A stretch of DNA of 13,624 bases, from contig VBJE01000187.1 of the NCBI GenBank assembly GCA_005879675.1, positions 1 through 13,624 of the forward strand, given 5' to 3'. Numbering within the stretch: position 1 is the first letter of the stretch; each line of letters opens with the position of its first letter. The stretch comes from Chloroflexota bacterium. Lineage in GTDB: Bacteria > Chloroflexota > Dormibacteria > Dormibacterales > Dormibacteraceae. Positions 1 through 12,021 of this stretch are shown here, in pieces. The notes beneath the pieces were generated by a model. That model was not told where the DNA came from, made no database searches, and saw only the letters and a list, made by a program, of their open reading frames with translations. The position numbers and the translations under genes were made by a program.

Positions 1-1
1 G

Positions 2-1084
2 TTCGCCGGCGAGTTAGCGGACCGCCACCGCAAGCGCACCGTCCTGCTCATCACCCAGTCGTCGTTTGTCCTGCCACCCCTCGCCCTATTCGCGCTCACG
101 GCAACCGGCCAATCGCAGTACTGGGAGATCATCCTCGCCGCGGTCGCGACGGGCACCATCAACGCGCTCGACGTCCCATGCCGCCAGGCGTTCCAGGTCG
201 AGATGGTCGGCAAGCAGGACCTGCTGAACGCCATCGCGCTGAACTCTTCCGTCTTCAACGCCTCGGCCGTGATCGGCCCGTCGATCGCCGGCGTCCTCAT
301 CGCGCTGGTCGGCGTCCCCATCTGCTTCCTGATCAACTCGGTCAGCTACCTGGCGGCGATCGCGGCGCTCCTGCTCATGCGAAATCTGCCCGCCCAGACC
401 CGGCATCGAGATGAGGAGCCGCTGCGAGCGCGCCTCGCTCGCGGCGCCGCGTACGCGCGCGACGAGCCTGTCGTGGGCATGCTGCTGATCGTCGTCGCTG
501 TCTTTTCGCTTTTCGCGATGAACCGCACGACGCTGATGCCGCTGTTCGCCGACCAGGTGCTCCATGTCGGCGCACATGGGTTTGGATTCCTGCTCGCGTC
601 GATGGGGCTCGGGTCGTTGACGGGCGCGCTTACGCTGGCGTTCTTTCCCCATCTGGGCGCCAACCCGCGCCGCCAACTGTGGATGGCGGGGATCTGGATC
701 GCGGCGCTCCTCGAGTTTTCCGCGTCGCGGATCTTCGCGATCTCGCTGGTGACCCTCTTCGTCGCCGGCTACTGCCAGATCTCGTTCATCGCGGCCGCCA
801 ACAGCCGCATCCAGTCCCTGACCCCGGATCACCTGCGCGGGCGCGTGATGGCGCTGTACGCCGAGGCGTTGATCGGCGTCGGGCCGCTCGGGGCGACGCA
901 GGCGGGCGCGCTGGCGACGCTGTTCGGGGCGCCGTGGGCGCTGGCCATCGGGGCCGTCCTGGCCGGTGCGGTCGTGCTTGCCGTGCGGCTCCTCAGGCCT
1001 GAGGTGTTCGGTCAGCCGAGGAAGACTTCGAGCACCGAGGCGACCGCCAGCGCCGGCACCAGCCAGCGCAGCGCGCGCACGTAA
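2..1084 (+). CDS. MFS-family exporter, 5' end cut off by the window edge
   Basis: The frame is open from the first bases of the window, so the gene begins upstream; 360 codons are visible and end at TAA. The first residues read GELADRHRKR, which matches the cytoplasmic loop 2-3 signature of the major facilitator superfamily (G-x-x-x-D-R-x-x-R-K/R). Further on, CRQAFQVEMV, then LLNAIALNSS and VIGPSIAGVL match the conserved middle of the MFS_3/EntS-like branch of drug and siderophore exporters. Several hydrophobic helices follow, consistent with a proton-coupled inner-membrane exporter; the substrate cannot be read from the sequence. About one to two helices are missing at the N-terminus. The last 73 bp overlap the convergent ABC-2/SpoIIM gene. 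The ATG at 203 is internal and is not the start. Confidence 0.88.
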   Translation, partial: FAGELADRHRKRTVLLITQSSFVLPPLALFALTATGQSQYWEIILAAVATGTINALDVPCRQAFQVEMVGKQDLLNAIALNSSVFNASAVIGPSIAGVLIALVGVPICFLINSVSYLAAIAALLLMRNLPAQTRHRDEEPLRARLARGAAYARDEPVVGMLLIVVAVFSLFAMNRTTLMPLFADQVLHVGAHGFGFLLASMGLGSLTGALTLAFFPHLGANPRRQLWMAGIWIAALLEFSASRIFAISLVTLFVAGYCQISFIAAANSRIQSLTPDHLRGRVMALYAEALIGVGPLGATQAGALATLFGAPWALAIGAVLAGAVVLAVRLLRPEVFGQPRKTSSTEATASAGTSQRSART

Positions 1085-2343
1085 TCGGCAGCCGCCTCGA
1101 GCACCCGCGCCGCCCATCCACCGCGAGCGTCCATGTGGATCGCCGCCGCGCCGATCTGGATCGCGAGCCCCCCGGCGATGATCGCCGCGGGGATCTCCAC
1201 GAATCCGTTCGGGACGATCCCGCTCAGCGCGAAGGCCCATGACGACAGCGCGGCGGCGAAGCCGAGGATGAAGCCCGGCGCGAAGGTCAGCAGGAACCCG
1301 CTCAGCCCGGCCGAGACGACGGCGAGCCCGGCGACGAGAAGAAACGCGAGCACGTTGTGGCTGAAGATGAGCAGCGCCTCGTCGATCGCCCCGCCGCCGC
1401 CCGTGGATCGCACGAGGGTGCTGAGCACAGGCCGGACCACGTTGGCGGGGATGAGGTTCGTCAGTCCCGCGAGGTAACCGGCCAGGGCGCCGAGGGGAAA
1501 TCCCGCGGCGGCGATGAGGAGCGGAACGCGTCGCATCCACACGAGCCTGAACAACCCTGGACGCTGGTTGAAGCTGGCCCGGAGCGCAGCGTTCGCTCGG
1601 CGCCATGGCCGCCGCAGGCCGACATCGCGCGCCAGCAGCGCCTCCCGCGAGAAGCCGTTGAACCCCATGCGCAGGAGGATCAGCGCGACCACGGCCATCA
1701 TCAGCGCGAACGCCCAGAGGAACTCCGCCCGGCCGACCAGGATGAGCGCCGCCTCGACCTGGAGCACTACCGACATCGGCAGGATGATGAAAGACGCCAT
1801 CACGTTGGCCGCGCGCATGGTGCGCGCGTTCAGGCTGACGATCACGGCCCCCGCGACCATCGCCGCCACCTGGCAGATCGTCGACAGCGCCAGCGCGAGC
1901 AGGATGGCGAGCGGGAAGTAGCCGAGTCCCGGAAAGGTGACGAAGCAGTAGACGAGGAGGCCGCCGTAGCAAAGCGTCAGCGAGACCGCCAGGACAGCAG
2001 CCACCTTGCCGGCGTAGATCTCGGCCTCTCGCAGCGGTGTCGACAGCAGCACCTCGAGGGTGGTCCGCTCGCGCTCGCCGACAAAGGACTCCAGCGCGAG
2101 CACGAGGGAGAAGCTCGCGGGAATGAAGACGACGAAGAAGGCGCCGACGAGCGAGAGCCGGTTGACGACGGCGGTCCCGCCGCCGAACGCGGCGAGCGCC
2201 CGCACCCCCGTGCCGGAGGCGAGCGGGATCGCGAGCGTCAGCGCGACCATGGCGGCGATCAGGCGCAGCTCGCTGACCGCGTCGCGCAGGTCGCGCTTTG
2301 CGACCAACGCCGCTTTACGCCGTTCGAGTCTCGGCCAGCTCAC
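1012..2343 (-). CDS. ABC-2 type permease fused to a SpoIIM-like membrane domain
   Basis: A 443-residue integral membrane protein. The start is the GTG at 2343, which gives the N-terminus VSWPRLERRKAALVAKRDLRD. This resembles the usual ABC-2 permease opening (basic helix, then a K/R-D/E-L-R-D motif). It overlaps the ATPase gene by 29 bp. Residues about 1-235 carry the ABC-2 pattern: a first helix, an extracytoplasmic stretch, then the cytoplasmic motif GERERTTLEVLLSTPLRE (89-106) and further helices. Residues about 255-443 look like a SpoIIM (DUF95) domain: IFSHNVLA (326-333), a glycine-rich helix, IVPNGFVEIPAAIIAGG (376-392, compare P-H-G-x-x-E in the family) and paired helices. With the adjacent ATPase it should form an exporter whose cargo is unknown. 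The domain calls are from motif recall; the SpoIIM half is the less certain one. A TTG at 2307 is an alternative start. Confidence 0.82.
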   Translation of the reverse strand: MSWPRLERRKAALVAKRDLRDAVSELRLIAAMVALTLAIPLASGTGVRALAAFGGGTAVVNRLSLVGAFFVVFIPASFSLVLALESFVGERERTTLEVLLSTPLREAEIYAGKVAAVLAVSLTLCYGGLLVYCFVTFPGLGYFPLAILLALALSTICQVAAMVAGAVIVSLNARTMRAANVMASFIILPMSVVLQVEAALILVGRAEFLWAFALMMAVVALILLRMGFNGFSREALLARDVGLRRPWRRANAALRASFNQRPGLFRLVWMRRVPLLIAAAGFPLGALAGYLAGLTNLIPANVVRPVLSTLVRSTGGGGAIDEALLIFSHNVLAFLLVAGLAVVSAGLSGFLLTFAPGFILGFAAALSSWAFALSGIVPNGFVEIPAAIIAGGLAIQIGAAAIHMDARGGWAARVLEAAADYVRALRWLVPALAVASVLEVFLG

Positions 2344-3100
2344 GCTGATCCATCCGCTGGTTGTCGACGATTGCCAGGTAGATGTCCTGCAGGGTCGGTA
2401 GCTCCCGCACTTCCTGGCGGGTCTTGAGGCCGGAGCGGCGGCGCAGCTCGACCACGTTGCCGACCGCGAGCGCGCGGCCGTTGGACATGATGCCGATGTC
2501 CCCGGCAAGGTGCTCCGCCTCTTCCATGCTGTGCGTGCAGATCACGAGCGCGCACCCTTCCTTCTGCAGGTCCTTCAGGTAGATCCACGCGCGCCGCGCG
2601 CTGTCGGGGTCGAGCGCCGAGGTCGGCTCGTCGGCAAGCACGAGCCGCGGGTGGTGGAGCGTGGCGCGGATGAGCGCGACCTTCTGGCGCATGCCCTTGG
2701 AATATGTGCCGAGCCAGCGGTCGCCGGCGTCCGAGAGCTCGAAGAGCTCGAGCAGGTCCTCGATCCGCCGGCCGCGGAGCTCTGGGGAGAGGTCGTAGAT
2801 CGCGCCGAAGTGGTCCAGATAGGAGCGGGCCGACATCCGCTCGTACAGGCCCGGGACCTCCGGCATGAGGCCAACCAGAGCGCGCACCCCGGCCGGGTCG
2901 TCGGCGGCGTCGATGCCGTCGACCCTCACCATCCCCGCCGACGGCAGGAGCACACCGGCCATGCAGCGCAGCGCGGTCGTCTTGCCGGCGCCGTTGCGGC
3001 CCAGCAGCACGAGGCATTCCCCCTGGTCCACCTTGACCGTCAGGTCGCGGAGGGCGAGCACGTCGCCGTAGCGCTTGGCCAGGCCCTCGACTTCCAGCAC
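2315..3100 (-). CDS. ABC transporter ATP-binding protein
   Basis: A 261-residue ATPase if read from the GTG at 3100 (VLEVEGLAKRYGDVLALRDL), the position where ABC ATPase domains normally begin. Visible motifs: Walker A GRNGAGKT (34-41), ABC signature YSKGMRQK (133-140), Walker B LVLADEP with catalytic Glu158, D-loop SALD (161-164), and the H-loop His190 in ICTHS. The S-K-G-M-R-Q-K signature is typical of ATPases that pair with ABC-2 permeases (CcmA/NatA type). The next gene downstream is such a permease and overlaps this one, so the two most likely form one exporter. The C-terminal tail RELPTLQDIYLAIV is the short extension often seen in this class. An ATG at 3175 would add 25 residues and overlap the preceding gene by 44 bp; neither start has a clear ribosome site. 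Confidence 0.9.
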   Translation of the reverse strand: MLEVEGLAKRYGDVLALRDLTVKVDQGECLVLLGRNGAGKTTALRCMAGVLLPSAGMVRVDGIDAADDPAGVRALVGLMPEVPGLYERMSARSYLDHFGAIYDLSPELRGRRIEDLLELFELSDAGDRWLGTYSKGMRQKVALIRATLHHPRLVLADEPTSALDPDSARRAWIYLKDLQKEGCALVICTHSMEEAEHLAGDIGIMSNGRALAVGNVVELRRRSGLKTRQEVRELPTLQDIYLAIVDNQRMDQRELAETRTA

Positions 3101-3131
3101 AGCTAGCGATTCTGACCGCTGATTCGCGGAT

Positions 3132-3842
3132 CTATTGCTGTTTAGGAAGCTCCTGGCTCGCGAAGCGCGGCTCATGGCTCGCGCGGAACTGCAGGAACGA
3201 GCGGATGCCCCAGATCCCGATCATCGCCATGGTCAGGAGAAACGCACCTACCGCACCCGCCACGACCAATGCCGTCGGCGCGCTCAGCGCGTCGGCGATC
3301 AAGGCCACCAACGCCCCCGCGATCACCGCCGCGACCACGCCGACCATCCCCGGGAGAGTCTGCATGCCGTGGGCGAGCTGGCCGATGCCGCGGGTCGGCG
3401 TCCTCTCGTACCCAAGCGTCGTGGAAACACCGATGAAGTCGTCGTGCTTCGTGGTCACGAAGTAGGGCTCCAGCTCAGGATGCCGCTCGAGATAGGCGTG
3501 CCGGATCCGGTTCATGCCCATCACCCAGCGGAGGTCGTCGTGATTCAGGACTTCGAGCCGGACGACCGTCGCCACTCCAATGAAAAGGACAACGGAAAGG
3601 ACCAGAATCGCGATCAGGACGAACGTCTGCCCGAATCGATCGGCCTGCGCCACGAGGGCCAGGGCGATCACCGCGCCGGCGAGGACCGACAGGAACATGC
3701 TCACCCGGCTTAGCGACTCGCTGTACGTCAACGAGCGCATCGCCAACAGGCTCCAGTGCTCGGTGGCCAGCACCTGAAGCGCGCCGGCGTCTTCAGGCAG
3801 CTGCGGCTGCCTCTGCTCGCCCGGAGGCTCAGCGGCGATCAT
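3132..3842 (-). CDS. Four-helix membrane protein of unknown function (paralogue B)
   Basis: 236 residues. I do not recognise a named family. After a polar N-terminus it has the motif LATEHWSLLA (25-34) and an S-L-T-Y-S-E-S stretch. Two predicted transmembrane helices follow (about 48-67 and 73-95), then a polar loop with MNRIRHAYLERHPELEPYF (110-128) and HDD (133-135). Two more helices end the protein (about 164-184 and 188-212), leaving a basic tail. It is clearly a paralogue of the gene just upstream (3877-4563), with the same layout and the same motifs. The gap between them is 34 bp, so they are probably co-transcribed. The start is ATG 3842, without a strong Shine-Dalgarno. The conserved H-x-Y-L-E-x-H-P-E-L-E-P loop suggests a functional cytoplasmic or extracytoplasmic site, but nothing shows which. 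Confidence 0.85.
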   Translation of the reverse strand: MIAAEPPGEQRQPQLPEDAGALQVLATEHWSLLAMRSLTYSESLSRVSMFLSVLAGAVIALALVAQADRFGQTFVLIAILVLSVVLFIGVATVVRLEVLNHDDLRWVMGMNRIRHAYLERHPELEPYFVTTKHDDFIGVSTTLGYERTPTRGIGQLAHGMQTLPGMVGVVAAVIAGALVALIADALSAPTALVVAGAVGAFLLTMAMIGIWGIRSFLQFRASHEPRFASQELPKQQ

Positions 3843-3876
3843 CTGTGCACCCGGACGATAGCGCGGCCCGGCGCGG

Positions 3877-4563
3877 TTAGAGCGACGATTTTGACGGCGA
3901 GGGGAATCGAGCCTGTAGGTCCGGGCTCAGGCGCCGCACCGAACGGCGGCCCCAGAACCCCATCAGAACCGCCGCGACCACAAACGCGGCCATGCCGGAG
4001 AGCAGGACGACCACCGGCGGCGCCCCGAAACCTGCCGCGACCAGGCCGCCGATCGCGCCGGCGACCGATGCCACGATCACGGAGAGCACGCCCGGCAGCG
4101 TCTGCAGGCCGTGGAACATCGACCCCAGCCGATCCGCACCGGTGATGTCGATGCCGAGCGTCTGCAGAGCGCCCGGTAGGTCGTCGTAGGGGCTGGTCAT
4201 GAAATTCGGTTCGAGCTCGGGGTGCAGCTCCAGGTATTCGTGTCGTAGGCGGTTCATCGCCAGGACCCATCGGAAATCGTCGCGGTTGAGCGACATCAGT
4301 CGGGCGATGGTGAAGACGCCGGTGACCAGGACGACCGAGAGCATGAAGATCGCGATCGAGATGAACGCCGGACCGAAGTGGTCGGCCTGGGCGACCAGCG
4401 CCAGCGCGATCACCGCCCCGGAGAGGATGGCGAGAAACATGTTCACCCGGCCGAGCGACTCCTGGTACGTCAGGGCGCGGGTGGCCAGAAGGCTCCAGTG
4501 CTCGGTGGCGAGGATCTGGAGTGCTTCCGACTGCGGCCGTGACGGAGGGATCTCGGTCGACAT
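3877..4563 (-). CDS. Four-helix membrane protein of unknown function (paralogue A)
   Basis: 228 residues; its ATG follows the pyrD stop codon with no gap (TAG-ATG), so it is almost certainly translated from the pyr transcript by coupling. It shares with its downstream neighbour LATEHWSLLA (18-27), L-T-Y-x-E-S-L-x-R-V, ALVAQAD (55-61), MNRLRHEYLELHPELEP (103-119) and LQTLPG (153-158). Predicted helices lie at about 41-60, 66-88, 157-180 and 183-204, so N- and C-termini should lie on the same side. I recall similar uncharacterised proteins in high-GC bacteria but no function for them. The position after pyrD could mean a role linked to pyrimidines or simply that the gene was picked up by the operon; the sequence does not decide. 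Confidence 0.86.
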   Translation of the reverse strand: MSTEIPPSRPQSEALQILATEHWSLLATRALTYQESLGRVNMFLAILSGAVIALALVAQADHFGPAFISIAIFMLSVVLVTGVFTIARLMSLNRDDFRWVLAMNRLRHEYLELHPELEPNFMTSPYDDLPGALQTLGIDITGADRLGSMFHGLQTLPGVLSVIVASVAGAIGGLVAAGFGAPPVVVLLSGMAAFVVAAVLMGFWGRRSVRRLSPDLQARFPSPSKSSL

Positions 4564-5478
4564 CTAGTCGCGTGGAAGATACCGGGGCAGGTCGGTGAGC
4601 GCGGAGAAGCCCTTCGCCTCGAGAAATGCGGCTATGCCGTCGTGCACGTCGGCGATGGCCTTCGGGTTGACGAACGTCGCCGTGCCGACCTGCACCGCGG
4701 CGCAGCCGGCGACGAGAAACTCGAGCGCGTCCTCGGCGCGTGTGATGCCGCCGATGCCGATCACCGGGATGCGCACCGCGCGCGCCGCCTGGTGCGCGAG
4801 GTGCACGGCGAGGGGCCTGATCGCGGGACCCGAGAGCCCGCCGGTCCGAAACGAAAGCCGCGGCTTGTAGGCGTTCAGGTCGATCGACATGCCGACAAAG
4901 GTGTTGATGGCGCACAGCGCGTCGGCGCCGGCGCCCTCGACCGCGCGCGCGATCACGCCGATGTCGCTCACCATCGGCGTCAGCTTCACCCACACCGGCA
5001 GCTTCGTGCGCCTGCGCACCGCCTCGGTGACGGCCGCGGCGGCTCGGGGGTCGTTGCCGAAGTAGAGGCCGCCCTGCTCGACGTTGGGGCACGAGATGTT
5101 GATCTCGAACCCGGCGACGCCGGGCACGCCGTCGAGCCGCGCCGCGAGCTCGCCGTACTCCGATGATGACTCGCCGTTGATGTTCACCAGGACCGGGAAG
5201 TCCCACTCCGCCCAGCTGGGCGCGAAGTCGCGAATGAGCGCCTCGACTCCGGGACCCTGGAGGCCGATCGCGTTGAGCATCCCGCCCGGCGTCTCGACGA
5301 TGCGCGGCGGCGCCGTGCCTTCGCGCGCACGCAGGAAGATGCCCTTGGACACCATCGCGCCCAGCGCCCGACGCTCGAGCAGCGGGACCTCGGTGCCGTA
5401 GCCGAAGGTGCCCGAGGCGGCCAGGACGGGGCCGCGGAGTCGCATGCCGCGTATGTCGACCGAAAGGTCGGCGTTCAC
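4564..5478 (-). CDS. pyrD: Dihydroorotate dehydrogenase, class 1B catalytic subunit
   Basis: 304 residues from the GTG at 5478, which overlaps the pyrK stop in a GTGA junction; a longer open frame upstream is pyrK sequence read out of frame. PyrD oxidises dihydroorotate to orotate on FMN, the fourth step of UMP synthesis. Class 1 features are present: ASGTFGYG (21-28) at the FMN phosphate side, NINGES (99-104), and FEINISCPN (124-132) with the active-site Cys130 as catalytic base (class 2 enzymes use Ser). WVKLTPMVSDI supplies the FMN-binding Lys, followed by GGLSGPAI and GIGGI near the C-terminus. The linked pyrK marks it as the 1B type, a heterotetramer passing electrons to NAD+ and not to quinone. 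There is no N-terminal membrane helix, which fits a cytosolic enzyme. Confidence 0.96.
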   Translation of the reverse strand: MNADLSVDIRGMRLRGPVLAASGTFGYGTEVPLLERRALGAMVSKGIFLRAREGTAPPRIVETPGGMLNAIGLQGPGVEALIRDFAPSWAEWDFPVLVNINGESSSEYGELAARLDGVPGVAGFEINISCPNVEQGGLYFGNDPRAAAAVTEAVRRRTKLPVWVKLTPMVSDIGVIARAVEGAGADALCAINTFVGMSIDLNAYKPRLSFRTGGLSGPAIRPLAVHLAHQAARAVRIPVIGIGGITRAEDALEFLVAGCAAVQVGTATFVNPKAIADVHDGIAAFLEAKGFSALTDLPRYLPRD

Positions 5479-6213
5479 GCTCCCACCGCGTACGCGAGGT
5501 GCGAGGGCAGAGCGCTCCAGTCGATGTCCGCCGCGTGATAGACGGGACCTTCCTTGCACGCCCGGTCGTAGCCGCCGCGACGTAGCGGCACCGCGCATCC
5601 GAGGCAAACGCCCGTGCCGCAGCCCATGTACGTCTCCACCGCAACCTGCGCATGAGGCCAGCGTTCCGCGACCGCGGCCAGCATGCGGTTGGGGCCGCAG
5701 GCGACCACGACATCGCCATCCGGCGCGGCCGCGACCGCGGTGCCGTGGAACCCCTGCGAGCCGTCGTCCGTCGCCCAGATCAACGTGTCACCCTCGGCCT
5801 CCGCGCACAGCTCCGCCGCCGTGCGGGCGCCGTGGACCCATGTCACCTCCATACCCGACGTCCTTGCGTCGCGCACGACCAGGGGCATCGGGGCGACGCC
5901 AAGCCCGCCGCTGACGAGCACGGCGCTCCGGCCCGCAAGCTCGAAGCCACGGCCGAGCGGGCCGAGGCAGCTGACGCGGTCGCCGAGCTCCATCCCGAGC
6001 AGCTGGGCCGTGCCCGCGCCTACAGCTTTCAGCACGACCTCGATGTGGTCGCCGTCGGCTCGGTAGACCGAGAACGGACGGCGCAACAGAGGCCCGCCGG
6101 CCCAGCCCAGGTTGACGAACTGCCCGGCGCGCACGCTGCTTGCGATCTCGGGCGCCTCGAGACCCAGGACGAACATCCCGCGGGCCACCTGGCGCCTACG
6201 AGTTATCGGGGCG

Positions 6214-6227
<14 letters not shown>
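5475..6227 (-). CDS. pyrK: Dihydroorotate dehydrogenase electron transfer subunit
   Basis: 250 residues. PyrK carries FAD and a [2Fe-2S] cluster and moves electrons from the FMN of PyrD to NAD+. Visible: RRPFSVYR (49-56), the FAD-binding R-x-x-S motif; LVSGGLGVAP (104-113) and ACGPN (176-180) of the NAD-binding ferredoxin-reductase fold; and C-terminal cluster ligands Cys203, Cys208, Cys211 and Cys224 (C-x4-C-x2-C-x12-C), the PyrK spacing. The start is TTG 6227, overlapping the carAB stop by 14 bp. A GGGAAGG ribosome site lies only 2 nt before it, closer than usual, so the exact start is uncertain; a GTG at 6188 is an alternative but would cut into the first beta strand. The gene overlaps pyrD by 4 bp, which suits equimolar production of the two subunits. 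Confidence 0.95.
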
Positions 6228-10528
<4,301 letters not shown>

Positions 10529-10539
<11 letters not shown>

Positions 10540-11068
10540 CGATCACCGCCTGGTCGATGCCGTCCTCCTCGGCGACGAGCACCTCGATGCGCTCGGAGTC
10601 CGCGGTGGGCACGTTCTTGCCGACGTAGTCGGGCCGGATGGGAAGCTCGCGATGGCCGCGGTCCACGAGCACCGCCAGCTGGATGGCGCGCGGGCGCCCG
10701 AAGTCCATCAGCGCATCCATCGCGGCGCGTGCCGTGCGCCCGTGGTGGATGACGTCGTCGACGAGCACCACGACCTTGCCGCCGATGTCCGGCACGTCGC
10801 TCGCGGTTCTGTGGCCGTCAGGCGGCCGCAGGTGCAGGTCGTCGCGATGTGCGGTGACGTCGAGCTTTCCGAACACGACCTGGGTCCTTTCGAGCTGGTT
10901 GAGGGTCGTGGCGAGTCGCCGCGCGAGCACGTCGCCCTTGCTGACGATGCCGACGAGCACGACGTCCTCGGTGCCGCGATTCCTTTCCACGATCTCGTGC
11001 GCGATGCGCGACAGGGAACGCCGGATCTGGTCGGCGTCCATCACGGTGGCTTTGAGGGTGACGCTCAC
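10529..11068 (-). CDS. pyrR: PyrR, uridine-nucleotide-sensing RNA-binding regulator of the pyr operon
   Basis: 179 residues from the GTG at 11068, which overlaps the pyrB stop (GTGA). In Bacillus and mycobacteria PyrR binds a hairpin in pyr mRNA when UMP/UTP is high; many members also have uracil phosphoribosyltransferase activity. The N-terminus KATVMDADQIRRSLSRIAHE (6-25) aligns with the family opening, which supports the GTG start over ATG 11041. VVVLVDDVIHHGRTARAAMD (99-118) holds the PRPP-binding loop (D104, D105). RPRAIQLAVLVDRGHRELPI (125-144) and RPDYVGKNVPT (145-155) are the basic stretch that contacts RNA in characterised PyrR. A matching RNA target lies about 1 kb upstream in the leader (12091-12122), so autoregulation is expected. 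PyrR as the second gene, behind pyrB, differs from the usual pyrR-first order. Confidence 0.96.
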
Positions 11069-11991
11069 GTGAGCAGCCGGTCGAGGAGGGCCATGCGGAT
11101 GTGCAGACCGTTGCGGGCTTGCCGGAAGTAGGCCGCACGCGGATCCTCGTCGACCTCGGGTGCGATCTCGTCGACGCGCGGCAGCGGGTGCATGAGGATC
11201 GCGTACTTGCGCATGCGCTCGAGCGAGCCCTTGTCGATCCGGTAGACGCTCTTCACGCGGTTGTACGTCTCGGGATCGGTGAACCGCTCCTTCTGGATCC
11301 GGGTCATGTAGACGACGTCGACCTCGGGCAGCACCGCGTCCAGGTCCTGCGTCTCGACCCACGGCACCTGGTGCTCGTCGAGGTGCGCCTTCAGGTCGTC
11401 GCGCATCGCCACCTCCGGCGGGGCGACGAACCAGACCTTGACGTCCTCGAACTTGCTGAGCAGGTAGGTCAGCGAGCGCACGGTGCGGCCGTTGGCGAGG
11501 TCCCCGACCATCGCCACCCGCACTCCGTCGATCTTGCTCAGCTCGGCGCGGATCGTGTAGAGGTCGAGAAGCGCCTGCGTCGGGTGCTGTCCGGGGCCGT
11601 CGCCGGCGTTGATGACCGGCACGGTGCTGACCGCGGCCGCGCGTTTCGCGGCTCCTTCTTCGTTGTGGCGCAGCACGATCACGTCCGCGTATCCGCTGAC
11701 GATGCGGACCGTGTCTTCGAGAGTCTCGCCCTTGGCGGCGGACGAGAACTCGCGCGCGTTGTCGGTGCCCATCGTCTGGCCGCCGAGCCGGAGCATCGCG
11801 GCCTCGAACGAAAGGCGCGTGCGTGTCGAGGGTTCGTAGAAAAGCGCCGCCATCACCTGCCCGGCCAGCCGGCCCATGAACCGGTGCGGCTCGCGCTTGA
11901 TCTCGTCTGCGCGCGCGATCAACTCTTCGAGAACGGCGCGAGAGAACTGCTGGCTCTCGATCACGTGTCCGAGTTTTGAAATGATGGCCAC
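11065..11991 (-). CDS. pyrB: Aspartate carbamoyltransferase catalytic chain
   Basis: 308 residues. PyrB condenses carbamoyl phosphate with aspartate, the committed step of pyrimidine synthesis. Motifs: EPSTRTRLSFEAAM (53-66) with the carbamoyl-phosphate site S55-T-R-T-R59, SSAAKGETLEDT (83-94) with Lys87, RHNEEGA from 108 with His109, GQHPTQALLDLYT (134-146), GDLANGRTVRSLT (163-175), YMTRIQKERF (228-237) and MHPLPRVDEI (267-276). These resemble the enterobacterial/archaeal PyrB that pairs with PyrI, but no pyrI is seen. I chose GTG 11991: it gives the family length and lies 2 nt after the stop of a leader ORF, with AGGTAG as a possible ribosome site. The frame stays open upstream to 12306, but that would run through the PyrR hairpin and the divergent gene, so it is rejected. 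Confidence 0.95.
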   Translation of the reverse strand: MAIISKLGHVIESQQFSRAVLEELIARADEIKREPHRFMGRLAGQVMAALFYEPSTRTRLSFEAAMLRLGGQTMGTDNAREFSSAAKGETLEDTVRIVSGYADVIVLRHNEEGAAKRAAAVSTVPVINAGDGPGQHPTQALLDLYTIRAELSKIDGVRVAMVGDLANGRTVRSLTYLLSKFEDVKVWFVAPPEVAMRDDLKAHLDEHQVPWVETQDLDAVLPEVDVVYMTRIQKERFTDPETYNRVKSVYRIDKGSLERMRKYAILMHPLPRVDEIAPEVDEDPRAAYFRQARNGLHIRMALLDRLLT

Positions 11992-11993
11992 CG

Positions 11994-12021
11994 CTACCTG
12001 CCTACCGTGACCGCCAGGTAG
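11994..12021 (-). promoter_or_regulatory. Inverted repeat over the leader ORF end and the pyrB ribosome site
   Basis: On the minus strand CTACCTG (12021-12015) and CAGGTAG (12000-11994) form a perfect 7-bp inverted repeat with a 14-nt loop. The 3' arm contains both the leader ORF stop TAG and the AGGTAG that precedes the pyrB GTG. In RNA this would hide the pyrB start unless a ribosome translating the leader ORF opens it. A second GGTAG in the loop can pair with CTACC instead, giving a shorter, mutually exclusive hairpin. The structure is read by eye, without an energy calculation. Confidence 0.55.

Noticed and set aside
3843..3876. Possible promoter or terminator in the 34-bp gap between the two membrane paralogues
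   Set aside because: It is G+C-rich without a -10-like box or a hairpin followed by a T run; nothing supports a function.
3839..5719. Long minus-strand open frame of over 600 codons across pyrD and paralogue A
   Set aside because: It is out of frame with recognisable PyrD and the membrane protein, and is Arg-rich with no motif; the same holds for the frame at 86-1972.
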